DNA from: Phragmites australis
Lineage: Eukaryota; Streptophyta; Magnoliopsida; Poales; Poaceae
Assembly (NCBI RefSeq): GCF_958298935.1
Contig: NC_084923.1
Coordinates: forward strand, 8,372,501-8,436,500
Direction: 5' to 3'
DNA: 64,000 bases
Part shown: piece after piece, positions 21,526 to 33,074 of the stretch
Layout: each line of letters begins with the position of its first letter
How positions within the stretch are numbered: position 1 is the stretch's first letter
Notes under the pieces: model-generated
What the model was told of the DNA's origin: nothing
Database searches by the model: none
What the model saw: the letters and a program-made list of their open reading frames with translations, nothing else
Translations under genes and position numbers: made by a program

Positions 21526-22640
21526 GTGTGTCAGGCTGTCGTTCAGATACCTGGTAACCTAGTGGCAGGAACATAAATGCTTTTTCGCCTGGACTGGCCG
21601 CTGCTGGACGCCGATCCTCTGTATTAATGATCGATTAATATAGAGAATCACTGTTTGTATAGTAAAATGAATCTGGTGTTAAAATGATATGTATTAGCTG
21701 ATCGTATATACCAAAGATAATAGTATCCGCTGCCATTACGTGAAAGTGGTGAACTGACGCAGGCCCGGTTGTTTTGGGATTGCAAAAACCTGTGTCCAAC
21801 CACCAGTTGCACAAAGTGCATCAGCCAGCTGCATCGTGTATACAAATCAGTACGCATTACTTCCTGGAATATAAGTGTGCTTCTATAGTACAAGGCTATC
21901 GCGTTTGCATGATCCCGTCGCGAATGCACCCAAAGTTCCAAACGCAGAACTCTCGCTCATATCCTGCTTATCTTCATCACTTCATGTACGTGCGTCCAAA
22001 CTCCAACCATCATGGGAAGCTAATCAATGCTTAATCTGCATATGGAACACTGGCCGGGCTACTTGGGTTGTTCCATTCCATGTCGCTGTGACGCAGTCTT
22101 AGGTTGTCACACTAGCAACTATAGTAACTAGTACTTCATAGTGACAGAGGATGCGCGTCTGGAGCCTACTATGACTGACGTCCTCATCCTCACAGTTGTC
22201 ACCGTGTTGCAAAAAATAAGCAATAATGGGTTCCCGGAGTCTTACCTGTATAATCGCAGCGTTTACCCCGTCTCTTCCATTCGAAGACAAGATCGAACAG
22301 CACAGATGCAGCATTGCTATCATCAGTTGCAACACACATCATACATGACTTTTCAAACATGCCAGAAAGATGATACAAACGCCCGATCCAGAAGATGCAG
22401 TGACGGATATGATCATTTTTGCCTAACGGGCTGACGATAGATACTATAAAAATAACATATTCCAATGTTCTAGTGTTTTCTATATTCTCAAGGTTTATCT
22501 TATCTCTAGAAAAAAAATCTCTAAAAGTATGAAAATTAACAAAAGGAATTTAACTCTAAAAATGATAAGGAAGAACTTCAGAAGTGGAGGATAATTCAAT
22601 TCAAATCTATTCCAACCATCCAAGTCTACAAGAGCTCTAA
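21526..22640. other. Unassigned DNA after the eIF3g-like exon
   Basis: Frames on both strands (for example 21774-22034 + and 22199-22465 -) lack any domain. No RRM motif (RNP1/RNP2) was found. The stretch is AT-rich after 22440. Confidence 0.35.
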
Positions 22641-22644
22641 ACCG

Positions 22645-22880
22645 GCCTTCTGTACTTTAAATTTACATTAGCAATCTTCTACGACTACGCATAAGGGAAC
22701 CCCTTAACTAGTTTTAAATCTATCTAGGGCAACCCGATCCTCTTTAATCAGCCTCGAAAATCATCTTTTGTATTTTAGATCTACATTAGCAATCTTTCAT
22801 AACTACACACTTGGAGCCTCTCAACTAGGTTTAAATCTATTTAAACTAGCTAGGATCTTTTACAATCAATCTTAAAAATC
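22645..22880. repeat. 118-bp tandem duplication, two diverged copies
   Basis: ACATTAGCAATCTT at 22665 recurs at 22783 (118-bp period). Around it TTTAAATCTATCTAGGGC / TTTAAATCTATTTAAACT and CTCTTTAATCAGCCTCGAAAAT / CTTTTACAATCAATCTTAAAAAT also pair. Non-coding. Confidence 0.7.
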
Positions 22881-23163
22881 AATACAATATAAATATGACG
22901 TGTGTCAATTATTTTAAGTAAGGTTTGAACCTTATAAAATTTTATGTATGCTATATGATTCGTTTACCAGAAGTACCTTATTTTATTTATAAGTTTATAA
23001 GTTTGGTGGTTTAGAGATTGTAGACATGTTTTCTGAGTTTCTGACGTCGATCCACACGGTGAAAATTGACATGTAGAATGTAGATCGAGAGGGGAGCACT
23101 ATAATTGTCGCCCGTGGCCCAGGCGTACAAAAATATCTCAAAAGAACCCGTCACCATCAGCCC

Positions 23164-24604
23164 ATGGCTCCCGCTCCGCTCCTCGTTGTGGCGGCGCTCC
23201 TGCTCTTGTCGCCGGGGAACCACGCCAAGAACCTGCACCCGGTCGTGCTCGTCCCAGGCTACGGTTCAAACAAGATTGACGCGCGGCTGACGGCGGCGTA
23301 CGAGCCCTCGGCGCCTTCCTGCGGCGCCGGCGCGGACCAGGGGTGGTTCCAGCTGTGGCCGAACCACACGGGGATGCACGATGCCAGCCAGGTCCCGTGC
23401 TTTGCGGACCAGATGAGCCTCGTCTACGACGCCGTCGCCGACGACTACCACAACGCCGACGGCGTCGCGACCCGGGTCCCGTCCTTCGGCTCCGCGCGCG
23501 GCCTCATCGGGTGAGTCCTCTCCACCACCGTCCACCGCGCACCTGGCACCTGCTATTGCTACTGCTAGGCATTTTTGCCCCAACCACTCGTGTCAGTATC
23601 AGCAGTACACTGGTTGTCTGGCACTTGTCCCTTGGACGCTCAGAATGATGGAACGATGGCTGGTTCGATTTGGCTGGACTGACAGAAACGCGCGGTCAAA
23701 TCTGTGTTCCCCTGTCAGGTGGGACCCCCTGGTGCGGCGGCTGGAAGGCATGGGCTACCGCGAGGGCGAGAGCCTCTTCGGCGCGCCGTACGACTTCCGC
23801 TACGCCGTCGCGCCGCGCGGCCACCCGTCCACGGTGGGCGACCGCTACTTCCGCGACCTCGGGCGCCTCATCCGGAGGGCGAGCCGGCTCAACCAGGGCC
23901 GCTCGGCTGTCGTGGTCGCGCACAGCTATGGCTGCGCGCTCACGTACCAGTTCCTCCTCGCCCGCCCGCTCCCCTGGCGCTGGCGCTTCGTCAAGCACGT
24001 CATCCTCCTGGCCCCCGCGCTCGGCGGGTTCGCGGAGGGGATGCACGGCCTCATCGCCGGCATCGGCTACGGCCTTCCGAACGTCACGCGGCCGACGATG
24101 ACCCGGCTGGCGCGGAGCCAGCAGAGCACTCTCTGGCGCCTGCCCACGCCAATGGTGTTTCGGGACCGGCCGCTGGTGGTGACCAAGAACGCGACCTACT
24201 CGGCGTGCAACATGGCAGAGTTCCTCGAGGCCATCGGCTTCCCCGAAGGGGTCCGGCCGTACGTGACGCGGGTGCTGCCAATGTGGGAGGCGCTCCCGGC
24301 GCCGATTGTGCCTGTCACCGGCGTCATCGGGGTCGGGGTAAGGACGCCGGAGAAGTTCGTGTTCGGAACAGAGGGGTTCGAGGGGGAACCAGAGGTGGTG
24401 TACAGCGACGGGGACGGGGACATCAACATGGTGAGCCTGGTGGCCATCGAGGAGTGGTCCGGAGTCGAAGGCCAGGTCTTGAAGGTGGTCAGGTTGCCCG
24501 GTGTCCATCACGGTGGCTTCTTCAGTGACGATTTCGCTCTAAAGAGTATAGTTGCTGAGATATACGAGGCAGGAGGAAGTATTGAACTCGATTGGAAATG
24601 GTGA
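23164..24604 (+). CDS. Lecithin:cholesterol acyltransferase-like protein, two exons
   Basis: Exon 1 is 23164-23510 and exon 2 is 23719-24604; the 208-nt GT-AG intron splits a Gly codon and joins ...RGLIG to WDPLVRRLEG. The product is 410 aa. The N-terminus (MAPAPLLVVAALLLLSPG) is a secretion signal; HPVVLVPGYGSNKID begins the alpha/beta-hydrolase fold and is typical of plant LCAT/PSAT/PLA proteins. The nucleophile is probably Ser in AHSYGC (about residue 185), followed by an oxyanion-hole region. The acid is probably an Asp in YSDGDGD and the base a His in PGVHHGGF near the C-terminus. The family moves or releases acyl groups of phospholipids and sterols. This one most resembles the plant LCAT-like 1 group; the exact substrate is not visible. 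The nucleophile elbow is SYGC rather than the commoner S.GG. The ATG at 23164 directly precedes the signal peptide. Confidence 0.92.
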
Positions 24605-25260
24605 TCAGATCATAGGCTTAAATAGACTCTTTATTCTGCTTTTTTTAGATTGAGGAATAAAAAATTTAGTTGTGGTTGCATGTATTTGAACTCGTCTATG
24701 CTGAGCACCTGAGCACTTAGGACAATGAAGAAATCTCTGAAATTTTAATGTTTTAGCTAGGAACCCCTTTTTTTTGGGGGGGGGGGGGGGGAGGGGGGAT
24801 GAAGCCAGGAACTAAATCTTGTCCAAAACAAGAAGCACCGTAATATTTCCGTATAGGTCTGTGTAATCGGCCTGAACCCAGGCCCATATGTCTTGGAGAC
24901 CGAGTTCCGGTCGGCCCATGCTCTGGATTAGCACACTGCGGCCAGGTCCGTGTGGTTTTCAGTACGGTGCCGACTGGGTCCTTCTATTACGAGGTTAACC
25001 TCCAGCAGCCCAACCTGTGGCCCATCCTTCCCGTGCGGCACGTGCCCGCACCTTATAGCAATCGTCTTCCACCAGCGCTGGTCTATCTCAACCTCACCCC
25101 TCCTGATTAGGGAGGTCAGTTTTACCATTTACTCATGGTTAAATACTATTAGATTAGGTTTATTCTTATTTGTTGCACGTGGACGCAAATCACCATTCAA
25201 CCTTGGTCGTAGTTGGCCAGAGCACGAGCAACGTTCGTCGTGCGTATCAAATCCATTGCC
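24605..25260. other. 3' flank of the LCAT-like gene with a poly-G tract
   Basis: The likely poly(A) signal AATAAA is at 24656-24661. A run of 16 G follows T8 at 24776-24791, continued by AGGGGGG. After about 24840 comes non-repetitive DNA with no supportable gene (frames at 24928-25276 lack domains). Confidence 0.4.
24656..24661 (+). promoter_or_regulatory. Probable poly(A) signal of the LCAT-like gene
   Basis: AATAAA lies 52 bp after the stop codon in a T-rich context, the usual kind of near-upstream element in plants. Plant signals are loose, so this is tentative. Confidence 0.45.
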
Positions 25261-25608
25261 TCAAGCATGGGCGTAAGTGCGGGCGACGTGCACCGCTCGT
25301 AGATCAGTGTGGTTGACGGTAGCGACGTAGTTGTCCAGGCGGTAGTGGCCGGTCACGGGGTTCGGTGTCCACAAGATCTCGACAGCGATGTTGCGGCTAG
25401 CCTCTCCTGCAATCGCACCATCTATCAAAGTCGTTGTGCGCCTCATGGCACCAGATGCGTCCAGCTCCGTGTAGCCCCTCGCAATCGCCACCCTCAGGGC
25501 TAACGAGGTCAACACGGCGCGAGCAGAGCCAGAGAGAGAGCCTATTAGCCTCCTAAGAGCACCGCCGTCGTCCGCCGCACAAGAGCGGTTAAACGGGTAT
25601 GCCTGCAA
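25261..25608 (-). pseudogene. LEA3/SAG21-like reading frame without an ATG
   Basis: On the minus strand the frame ends with ILWTPNPVTGHYRLDNY, then TDLRAVHV. This resembles the C-terminal signature of late-embryogenesis-abundant group 3 (SAG21/LEA5) proteins, W.PDP.TGYY.P.N......DLR. These are small, usually mitochondrial or chloroplast-targeted stress proteins of about 90-120 aa. The upstream part (GSLSGSARAVLTSLALRVAIARGY) could be the basic/hydrophobic targeting region. The frame has no ATG at its start (first codon TTG) but follows TTTGCAG, a possible splice acceptor, so a first exon could lie upstream though none is recognised. It may be a real two-exon gene or a decayed copy. Confidence 0.45.
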
Positions 25609-26023
25609 ACGATGGGTTTGTTCCGCGCTCTTTGGACGTGGGCGTGCTAAAACTCATAGGTACACGTATAGAAAACACTATATATATCCTTCACAACTTA
25701 TTACCATCCCTACTGATGGTCCTCATGAACTTGCTTCCCCTTTTACCCATTATTGAACTTTCAAATTGTGTTCGATGGACATTTTTTAATAAAAGAAATA
25801 AGATGGAGAAAGATAATATGAAGGTTAATATTTTTATTCAGTGTGTGACATTATGAATACGTTCACATATTTACAAAAATCATTGCGGCAGTACCAATGA
25901 CATGTAGGCTCCACATCCCCAAATATTTCTTTAAGATGCAATATACGACATGTTGGGCTCCTTCTCTTACCTTATTTGAATAGAATATGATTCGTCAAAC
26001 AAAGCCTGAATCAATACTTGGTT
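25609..26023. other. AT-rich DNA between the LEA-like frame and a MULE
   Basis: No gene recognised. A frame at 25599-25856 (+) is hydrophobic but lacks coding signals or family resemblance. Confidence 0.35.
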
Positions 26024-26032
26024 TGTGATATA

Positions 26033-26315
26033 GGCAAAAATTCAAAAATAGGCAACAAACGTCATTTTATTTGTCAAAATAGATAATATATCGATATATT
26101 TGTAAATTTAGCACATGTATTCGGCACCTCAAATACCAAAAAATCGAAAGCTCATGTATTCGATACCTGAAATGCCAAATACGGTGAACATCAAGCCGAT
26201 TGCTCACATTGTGTCGGGTCAGTGCTTTTTGCGCGATGGTCGCATCGTGTCACGTCATTTAGCTTTTGTCGATTTTTTGAACCCAGGTGTTGCCGTGTTC
26301 ACTATAAAATATGAG
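26033..26315. repeat. Left terminal inverted repeat of MULE-1
   Basis: It pairs with the reverse complement of 29200-29605, for example ATAGATAATATATCGATATATTTGTAAATTTAGCAC against ATAGATAATATATCAATATATTTGTAAATCTAGCAC, and further in GTCAGTGCTTT, GTCATTTAGCTTTTG and CACTATAAAATATGAG. It also contains several copies of a TATTCGGCACCTGA-like word. Confidence 0.85.
26303..26310 (+). promoter_or_regulatory. TATA box in the left MULE-1 terminal repeat, pointing inward
   Basis: TATAAAAT at the inner edge of the left TIR (CACTATAAAATATGAG). The right TIR carries the mirror-image copy. Mutator TIRs are known to act as promoters for internal genes; here the TATA box supports the same arrangement. Confidence 0.5.
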
Positions 26316-26746
26316 CAGGCTGGTTTTGTAGCACAATTTAGTTTTATCAAGATACGAATGAATAAATGAAGAAAGAAACTGAATGAGTGAGTGTGTGTGA
26401 ATTTGTTTCAACGTAATATTATCGATATTTTATTATTCATTTAATATATTTGTGTATGTAACTTTTTAGGGAAGTAACGTTGGGAGGATACAAAATCTAA
26501 TTTATCGAACAATAATAGTTGTGAAGTACAATTATCATATAACCAGGTATAGACGTTACATACGTTGATAAACATTACCTGCGATATGAGGTGTTTCATT
26601 GCTGCGAATGGACCATAACCATAAAGAGATGACGACAGCAAACGCTGGCATATATAGTACACATAAAGACTAACTTAATAATGTGACACTGCTAAACCAA
26701 ATATGCCTTAGAGAATGAAAATAGACCAGATTACAATAGATACTCT

Positions 26747-27348
26747 CTATTGAGTGCACCTAGGATATTTGCCCTTTTGTAGAGCATCGGGGCCCTCCGC
26801 TTTAGCGCGATGAGCCCTCTCCCACTTTCTTTCCCTCTTTGCTTCGCGTGCCTCAATCACGGCATGCTCCTTGGATGCCTTCCTCGTACACACCTCCTCC
26901 TGACACTTGAGCCGTAGTTTCTCCTGTTGTTGCTCTTACTCCCAATGTTTGTACGCTTCCCTCATCCACCGCATGTTCATGTCGACCCACTGCTTCTAAT
27001 GCTTATTTTGCTCTATGTCCAGCCATTCCACGAAGTCACGGATAGGTGGAGGAGACTGGACAAATGAAACAAGAGGGTAGATTAGTAAGACAGTGTATGA
27101 AATCGTACGAAAAGTGCCACATTAGTGATATACTTCGCTATACTGGTGGGTACTCGTACGGCTCATGTCGAGGCTTGTCGTACTGGTAGTTTGCAGATAT
27201 GAAGAAGCATAAGCCATAGGTGTAGGAGATGTCCTGTGACTCACGAAGCTTACAAGGGTTGCCACAGAAGCACATCGGTGGTTCGACCCCTGGGGGATGA
27301 AAATTCCCCAATTTTTCTTGGTGGGCTTGGTAGAGCTGAGGAAGACAT
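26747..27348 (-). pseudogene. MULE accessory gene: GRF-like zinc finger and coiled coil (MULE-1 copy)
   Basis: On the minus strand: ATAAATAA TATA-like box (27411-27418), ATG at 27346-27348 (MSSSALPSPPRK...), then a Cys-rich segment with SYTYGLCFF and ANYQYDKPRHEPYEYPP, a GT-AG intron (acceptor TTTGTCCAG), PPPIRDFVEWLDIEQNKH, and a long Lys/Arg/Glu-rich coiled-coil tail ending KGKYPRCTQ and TAG at 26747. The same order occurs at 43751-44354. The Cys pattern plus YG..FF.C(A)NY resembles GRF-type zinc fingers, which bind single-stranded nucleic acids. This copy has at least one frameshift (in the PRGRT... region) and two in-frame stops in the tail. Function in transposition is inferred, not shown. 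Confidence 0.6.
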
Positions 27349-29199
27349 TGCAGTTGAGAGAGCTAAAGAAGGAGTGGTCTATCTGTGGATGAGGGTAGGG
27401 TTATTTATGGTGACTGGGGGTTAGTGCATGGACTGAGTGCATTAGCTTAGCTGGGGGTTGGAGTATAGGATTCCCTGTGAAAGCTAGAAAAGTTGTGGTA
27501 TTGATGTTTGACAGAGATTTTCCATGAAAGCTGTTGCTTGGAGTGATCATTTATTCTGCAAAAGAGGTTTGCAATGTCTTTGTTGATCAATTGTGCATCT
27601 TCCAGGAATGCCTAACGCAAAAGAGGAGCATTCAAATTAATAGAAAAAGATAAGTAGGGTGAGCATATAGGAAATTACTAACCTAAATGTGGGATGCATA
27701 CTAGTCAAATAACATCACTATCATTCTTTGCCTCCTAGAGAAATCTAGAACAGAAGGATAGTCGACCAATTCGCACATCTTGAGATACGTTTGACGTTGC
27801 TCGTGCAAGAGCGCCTTAAGGTCCTCGGTGGTTAAATGTGAGAGTGGTTAATGTAGAACAGAAGAGATTTGCATGCAATTTTGCCATGACTTGGACTAGG
27901 TTGTTCTCCTTGAAGGGATCATCATTCCCATCACGTACAACCTACAATGAGGTATTAAATGCTATATGGATCGTTGTAGGTGTTTATAGAAAGCATGTAC
28001 TCAAAGATCTCACCATAGATTTATTGATCTTTCACTGCAACGTTATGGCTCTGTAGCATGAATTCCTAATTATTTAAGAAATATTAAACAAATATTAAAT
28101 ATCACAATTATTTGACAAACATTACAAAAGTTGTGTGCTAGAATTATTTTATAAACATTACATAAATTAATAATACAATGAATAATACATAATAGGAATG
28201 ACTAAAATAATAAAATCAATAATACATGTGCCATTAACAAGTACAAGTGCACTAGCGACTCAACAATGACGATGTTGCACGCAATCTTCAAGAGTGTACG
28301 CGTTTGGTGGGTTTGTAGCCCTCATCTCAGCAGCATGCGGTGGCCCCTGCCTCATGTTCCATTGCTGTCATCATCAACATCCTGCCCTGTGGGACCCTCA
28401 TGGAACGTTTATCCCGCACCACTAACTCTACTGCATGTACCATGAAGAAGGATCCTCATGCAGCAGTGTGGACGCTCCTAGAATGTGCTACCGCAGAGTA
28501 TGGTGTGCCGAAGGCTCACCCTAGTGGTACCACTGTGAACCCCTAGATGCATTAGGATATTGTGGGTACTGTGTGTTGAGGAGCTCGATGAAGCTGACGG
28601 CCTGCATTGCTGTAGCCGAATCAAAATCATGTGTGTTGCTCATTTAGGCGTCTGCTGCGTGTAGTCAACGACGTCTTCGTGACGAGTCGATGTTGTAGGT
28701 GGAGGTGTCAACGTAGCTTGAGGAGTTTGTATACATTGTGGGGCTTGTGAACCCAATGTACACTGCTCGGCGCAGGAGCTTGTGTGCACTCCTCGCGATA
28801 CTCTGAAGCAGAAGATGCCTCTTGTGACTGTGCTCGAATGGGTTTGTCACGAGCACTAGACGGGCGCATGCTGTGGAAGACATGAGACGTGTCCATGGCT
28901 GGTAGATCATACCCGCTTCAGGACAAGAAGAGACCAACATACTTCATATCATATTACATACCAAACCTATAAGATACATATGGTTAACGATGCTTGAATA
29001 ACACTACAATATTTGAAATGCATTACATAAAAAATAACTATCTGCACTACTTCTCTTCATCTCGATCAGATTCTCCTCTTCTCGTGTTGCTGCTACTCCT
29101 CACATCACGCTACTTCTCTTCTCCACACGTTGTGCTGCTGCTTCTCCTCTCCTCTCCTCCCTTGCTCATGCTGCTCGTATGCTCTCTGGTCACGCTGCG

Positions 29200-29605
29200 G
29201 CTCCTTATAGCGAAACACGGTAGCGCACTCGCATTTTATAGCGAAACACGGCAGCACGCATGTTTAAAAAGGTGGCAAAAGAGAAATGACGCAACACGAC
29301 ATGACCTGTCATGCCGAAAGCACTGACCGACATGATATGAGCGGAGCCGACTTGTATTCGATGCCTGATGTATCGAATATGACACTGTTCACCGTATTCA
29401 GGTGCTGAATACAGGGAGTTTTCGGCACCTGAGATGTCAAATACAGTAAATAGTGTCATATTCGGCATCTCATGTGCCGAATACAGGAGTTTTCGGTACA
29501 TCACGTAGCCGAATTGATTTTTCGGTGTTTAAGATGCCGAATACAAGTGCTAGATTTACAAATATATTGATATATTATCTATCGTCTATTTTTAGTTTTT
29601 TTGCC
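29200..29605. repeat. Right terminal inverted repeat of MULE-1
   Basis: It pairs with 26033-26315 and is longer because it has extra copies of the word GTATTCGGCACMTGAGATGCCGAA. Its inner part has the mirror of the left TIR (TTTATAGCGAAACACGG, with a nearby second copy TTATAGCGAAACACGG at about 29215). Confidence 0.85.
29233..29240 (-). promoter_or_regulatory. TATA box in the right MULE-1 terminal repeat, pointing inward
   Basis: Minus-strand TATAAAAT (CGCTATAAAATGCGAG), at the position matching the TATA box of the left TIR. It would drive transcription into the element toward the accessory gene. Confidence 0.5.
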
Positions 29606-30956
29606 TGTGATATATGATTGCACAATGACCAAAGATAAATAAGTCCTAAAGATGAATAGGTAGGAAGCCTTGTTCTCCGCAAGACCACAACGTCTTCCAG
29701 CATGCAGAGTCTGTCCCTGGTAGCTTGCATGTGAGATGCAAAAAGATCAACACAGACTCCTTTTAGGTTGGAATGGAAAGGAGAGTTTCCACTGCTTGCC
29801 TTGACAGGGACAGAAGAATAAATTGGAATGTAATCGATTTTACGTAATCCAAGATTTATATGTGCCTAAACTCCATGGCCGTGGAAGGAAACTTGAGAGG
29901 AATGCAGGTTAGGGTTCCCGTTCCCCGACGATCGACGGCTTGCAGGGTCGAGGCGCCGGTCCTCTTTGCCCCTGGTGCTTCCGGCGGCGCGGGCGTGGAT
30001 GGCCGGCATACTATCCTCAATCCGCCATCATCGTCGGAGCAGAGAAGCATGCTACTCCTGATCTTAGTCGTCCTCATTTGTCACCGCCAATCTCGAGATG
30101 GGAGCTCACGGCAAACAAACGCGCTTGCGAAAGAGAAATTCGGAATCGGTTGTTCGTCCCTGCATCAAGGAAGGTGGAAGGAGCTAGTCTGGAAGAAGCT
30201 GCGGAAAATTTGGACAGAGCTATTGGTCGGATTTTGAATTCTATTGGTTTGGCTGAACTGTCTGTCTCCAGCAGGATCTGTCGATCAGAGGCGGAGGAAC
30301 AACCGACGAGGTTGCCGGCGAAGGAGATGACGGGGCTTACTGGATCTATCGCATTCCATCCAATCTAGGCCCAGGAGAGCCATTCGCATTTGGGCCTTTC
30401 TCCATCGGCCCAGTCGCACACCGAGATATATAATGTCTCCAGCGGACCGGCGTCGGTGGACTGGATCTGGATTTCCAAGGAAAGCGCTTGGCTAGGGTTA
30501 GGGTTCCCCGCTCGCCCGAGCGAGATCTGGCGATTCGGGGTGGCTACGCGCAAGGTGAGGAGGGCCTCTCCCCCTTCCCCCCTCTCTCTCTCGTTTGTTC
30601 AGGTGGTCAAGCAAGGTGGGATGGCCAATCGACCGAGTCATGGTCAGGGTCGGGGGTGGGGGAAATGAAGGCATGAGGAAGACGCGTGGTTGGAGGAAGA
30701 CGATCTCCTCGAGGGGGATTCACAGCGCGAAAGGGATCTACGCTTGAAGCTTCAGAGGGGATCTGGTCCGGCGGTGTGAAGGGGTTTCTAGACTTCTGCG
30801 CACGAACAAGGTAGCTCCCAGCAAAGAGACCAAGGCGGTCGTGACCATGGTGGTCGCTGGAACCTTCTGCAGGATGGGAGATCTCAGATCCCGCAAGGTG
30901 CATGGGGGAGAAGGAATATTGGTCAAGAGGCTCAAGGGGGAGTCAGATCTCAGAGG

Positions 30957-33074
30957 ATGGAGGAGCTCCCGAGGCAAGAGGTCATAGATCTACGTCGAGA
31001 TCAATCCCGAGGTAAAGCTTCTAAGGCCAAATCTTCTGATTCTATTGTTTGTTTTCGCTGCCAACAAGAGGGTCACCATAAAATTGACTGCCAGAATGAT
31101 CCGGTTTGCTATAAGTGTAAGAAACCTGGACATATGGCAGCGGAATGTAGAGCTCTTGCTGATAAGGAAAAAAAAACTTAAGATGTTTGGTTTTAGTATT
31201 CCAGAACAGGGTTTTTATTGTCTCAATGTACCTGAATCCAAAACTAAGTCATTTGCGACCACGTGAATGATCTCTATCATTAAATGTGAAGCTAATGAAG
31301 AAAAGTTAGAAGCTGAATTAAAAAACCTCATTAGCTCTGATTGGAATTGGAACGTTAGGAAGATGGATAGAAGGGAGTTTCTTGCAGTCTTTCCTACAAA
31401 GGAGTCTCTAGAGACCTTTTCTAGATTGACTATGGTTGAACTTGCTCTTCATTCTTTGGTTGTCAAGATTTCCAAAAGAAATGTTGACCCCAGTGTGACC
31501 AATGTTCTGCAAACAGTCTGGATTAATATTTTTGGAATTCCTGATTATGCTAAAGAGGAGGATTTGGTCAAGGAGATCACTTCCTTGGTTGCTGAGCCGG
31601 TGGTTGTGGATGAACTTAGTCTCCTGAGGGATGGCCCGGTTAGGGTTAAAGTGAACTGTAGGAACCCCTTGAAGATTAGGACCACCATTTAAATCTTCTT
31701 TAACAAAATGGGTAAAGATATCACTTTTGTTGTGGAGCCCTTTGGTGGTAAAAGGCAGGAGGATGGGCCCTCCAGACCTGACCCCAAAGATCCTGATGAT
31801 GAAGATAATGAGGATAATGACTTGGATGACTCCTCATCCAATGATGACAACAATCCAAAAAGAAGTCATAAAGGAGGCGGGGGGGGGGGGGCGATATCAT
31901 GGCAGGAGAAGGAGTCCAAAAGTGAAAAATTATCCAACATCAGGAAACATCATGATGCTTTAAATGCTGGTAGCCAAGTCATTGCTGAAGACGCGACCCC
32001 AATTGCTGCTTTTGATCCCAGAAAGGGGAATGTGTTGGCTTTCTCAGAGTTCGAAAAGCTGATTGAGAAAGGTGATATTGAGGTACCCATGGTGGGTGTT
32101 CTGAATGGTGTTAACTCAGAAATTAAATGTGGGCTGGAGCTTGAAGATGAGGGATGTGTTTTGTCTAATCTCACAACAAATAAATGATTGGTTGTGGCTG
32201 GTGATATTGACCATTCAAGTTTGGATATCCCTACTAACCAAGAAGTGTCTAAGGGGGATGTTGCTTCTCAGCCTACAATGCTTGGGGATCATTTTGTGGT
32301 ACATAGCTTGGAGGGTCCATATCTGATGGAGGCTACGAAATGGCCTAAGCTGAACCTCCAATCTGATAAGCGTGGGGTGTTGGAAGTTAGGCAAGCATTT
32401 AGTAACCGTGGTGATCAGTCACAAGGGCTCCAACTTTGCACCTCCCAGAGTGTGATCAAAGGCAATGCTGATGATGATGAGGATCTGTTGGATCTAAAGG
32501 ATGATACTTAGCCCAAAGACGTTTTTTCTGGAGAAGAGGAAGGCATGGTTGGGGTTCAAGACCAAGGTTGGTCTATCCCCCCTGCTGCCAAGAAAACCAG
32601 GAAGAAAAGTAAGAAGAATATGTTGGTAACTAGGTTCAGTACCAGAGCTCCTAGGGATGGGATCCCAATTCAAGAAAAGGCCATGCTCAGAATGAGGATT
32701 AAAAACCTAGAAGACAAAGGTAAAACTTCTTCTTCAAATCCTTTTACTATTTTGAATAATGCTTCTGATGACCATATTAGCTCTGTTATAAATCAATTGG
32801 ATATTGTAGTAGATGATATGAAGATACTATATCTGCTTTTAAAGCAGAGGAATGTGCTAAAGGGGCTATTGCTGTAGCTAACTACAAAGCTTATCTTCAA
32901 TCCTTAGCTGATAGGAATGCTGGAGCTGAAGGAACCTCTTTTGCTAACATGACCATGGAGGTCATTGACAATAGCAAGAGGGATTTAGGTGATGAAGATA
33001 GAGATGGTTTTGCAAGTACTGCCCAAGGTAGAGCCAAAAGGAAAGACATTGTAAATAAAGAGGTTAAAAGATGA
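30957..33074 (+). pseudogene. LINE ORF1: zinc-knuckle RNA-binding protein, broken
   Basis: ATG at 30957 starts a frame with two CCHC zinc knuckles (31050-31148: CFRCQQEGHHKIDC and CYKCKKPGHMAAEC). After an A-run near 31170 the frame shifts by one. It continues (31182-32877) through a domain resembling the conserved ORF1 region of grass LINEs (NWNVRKMDRREFLAVFPTKE ... WINIFGIPDYAKEEDLV ... VDELSL..GPVRVKVNC), then an Asp/Asn-rich acidic linker (DDEDNEDNDLDD). In-frame stops are at about 31264, 31690, 32185 and 32511. Another shift near 32830 leads to the C-terminus, which ends AAA AGA TGA at 33072-33074, overlapping the ORF2 start. The protein would coat LINE RNA in a ribonucleoprotein particle. 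Confidence 0.85.

Larger units (their letters stand above)
26033..29605 (-). mobile_element. Deleted Mutator-like element, MULE-1
   Basis: The element begins GGCAAAAATTC and ends ...TTTTTTTGCC, flanked by a perfect 9-bp direct repeat TGTGATATA (26024-26032 and 29606-29614), the duplication length of Mutator elements. Terminal inverted repeats of about 285 bp (left) and 400 bp (right) pair throughout, with indels. The interior (3.57 kb total) has no mudrA transposase core, so it is non-autonomous. It retains an accessory gene on the minus strand (27348-26747) homologous to one in the larger MULE at 37.4-45.2 kb. The intact target duplication shows that the insertion has not been rearranged at its ends. 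Confidence 0.88.

Noticed and set aside
27236..27300. Possible tRNA gene (GGTTCGACCCC resembles a B box)
   Set aside because: No cloverleaf can be folded, there is no A box at the right distance, and the bases are part of the conserved coding segment of the MULE accessory gene.
29860..30956. Open frames in the first kilobase of the LINE
   Set aside because: They overlap on both strands and fall in the GC-rich 5' UTR of the LINE; ORF1 begins at 30957 with the zinc knuckles.
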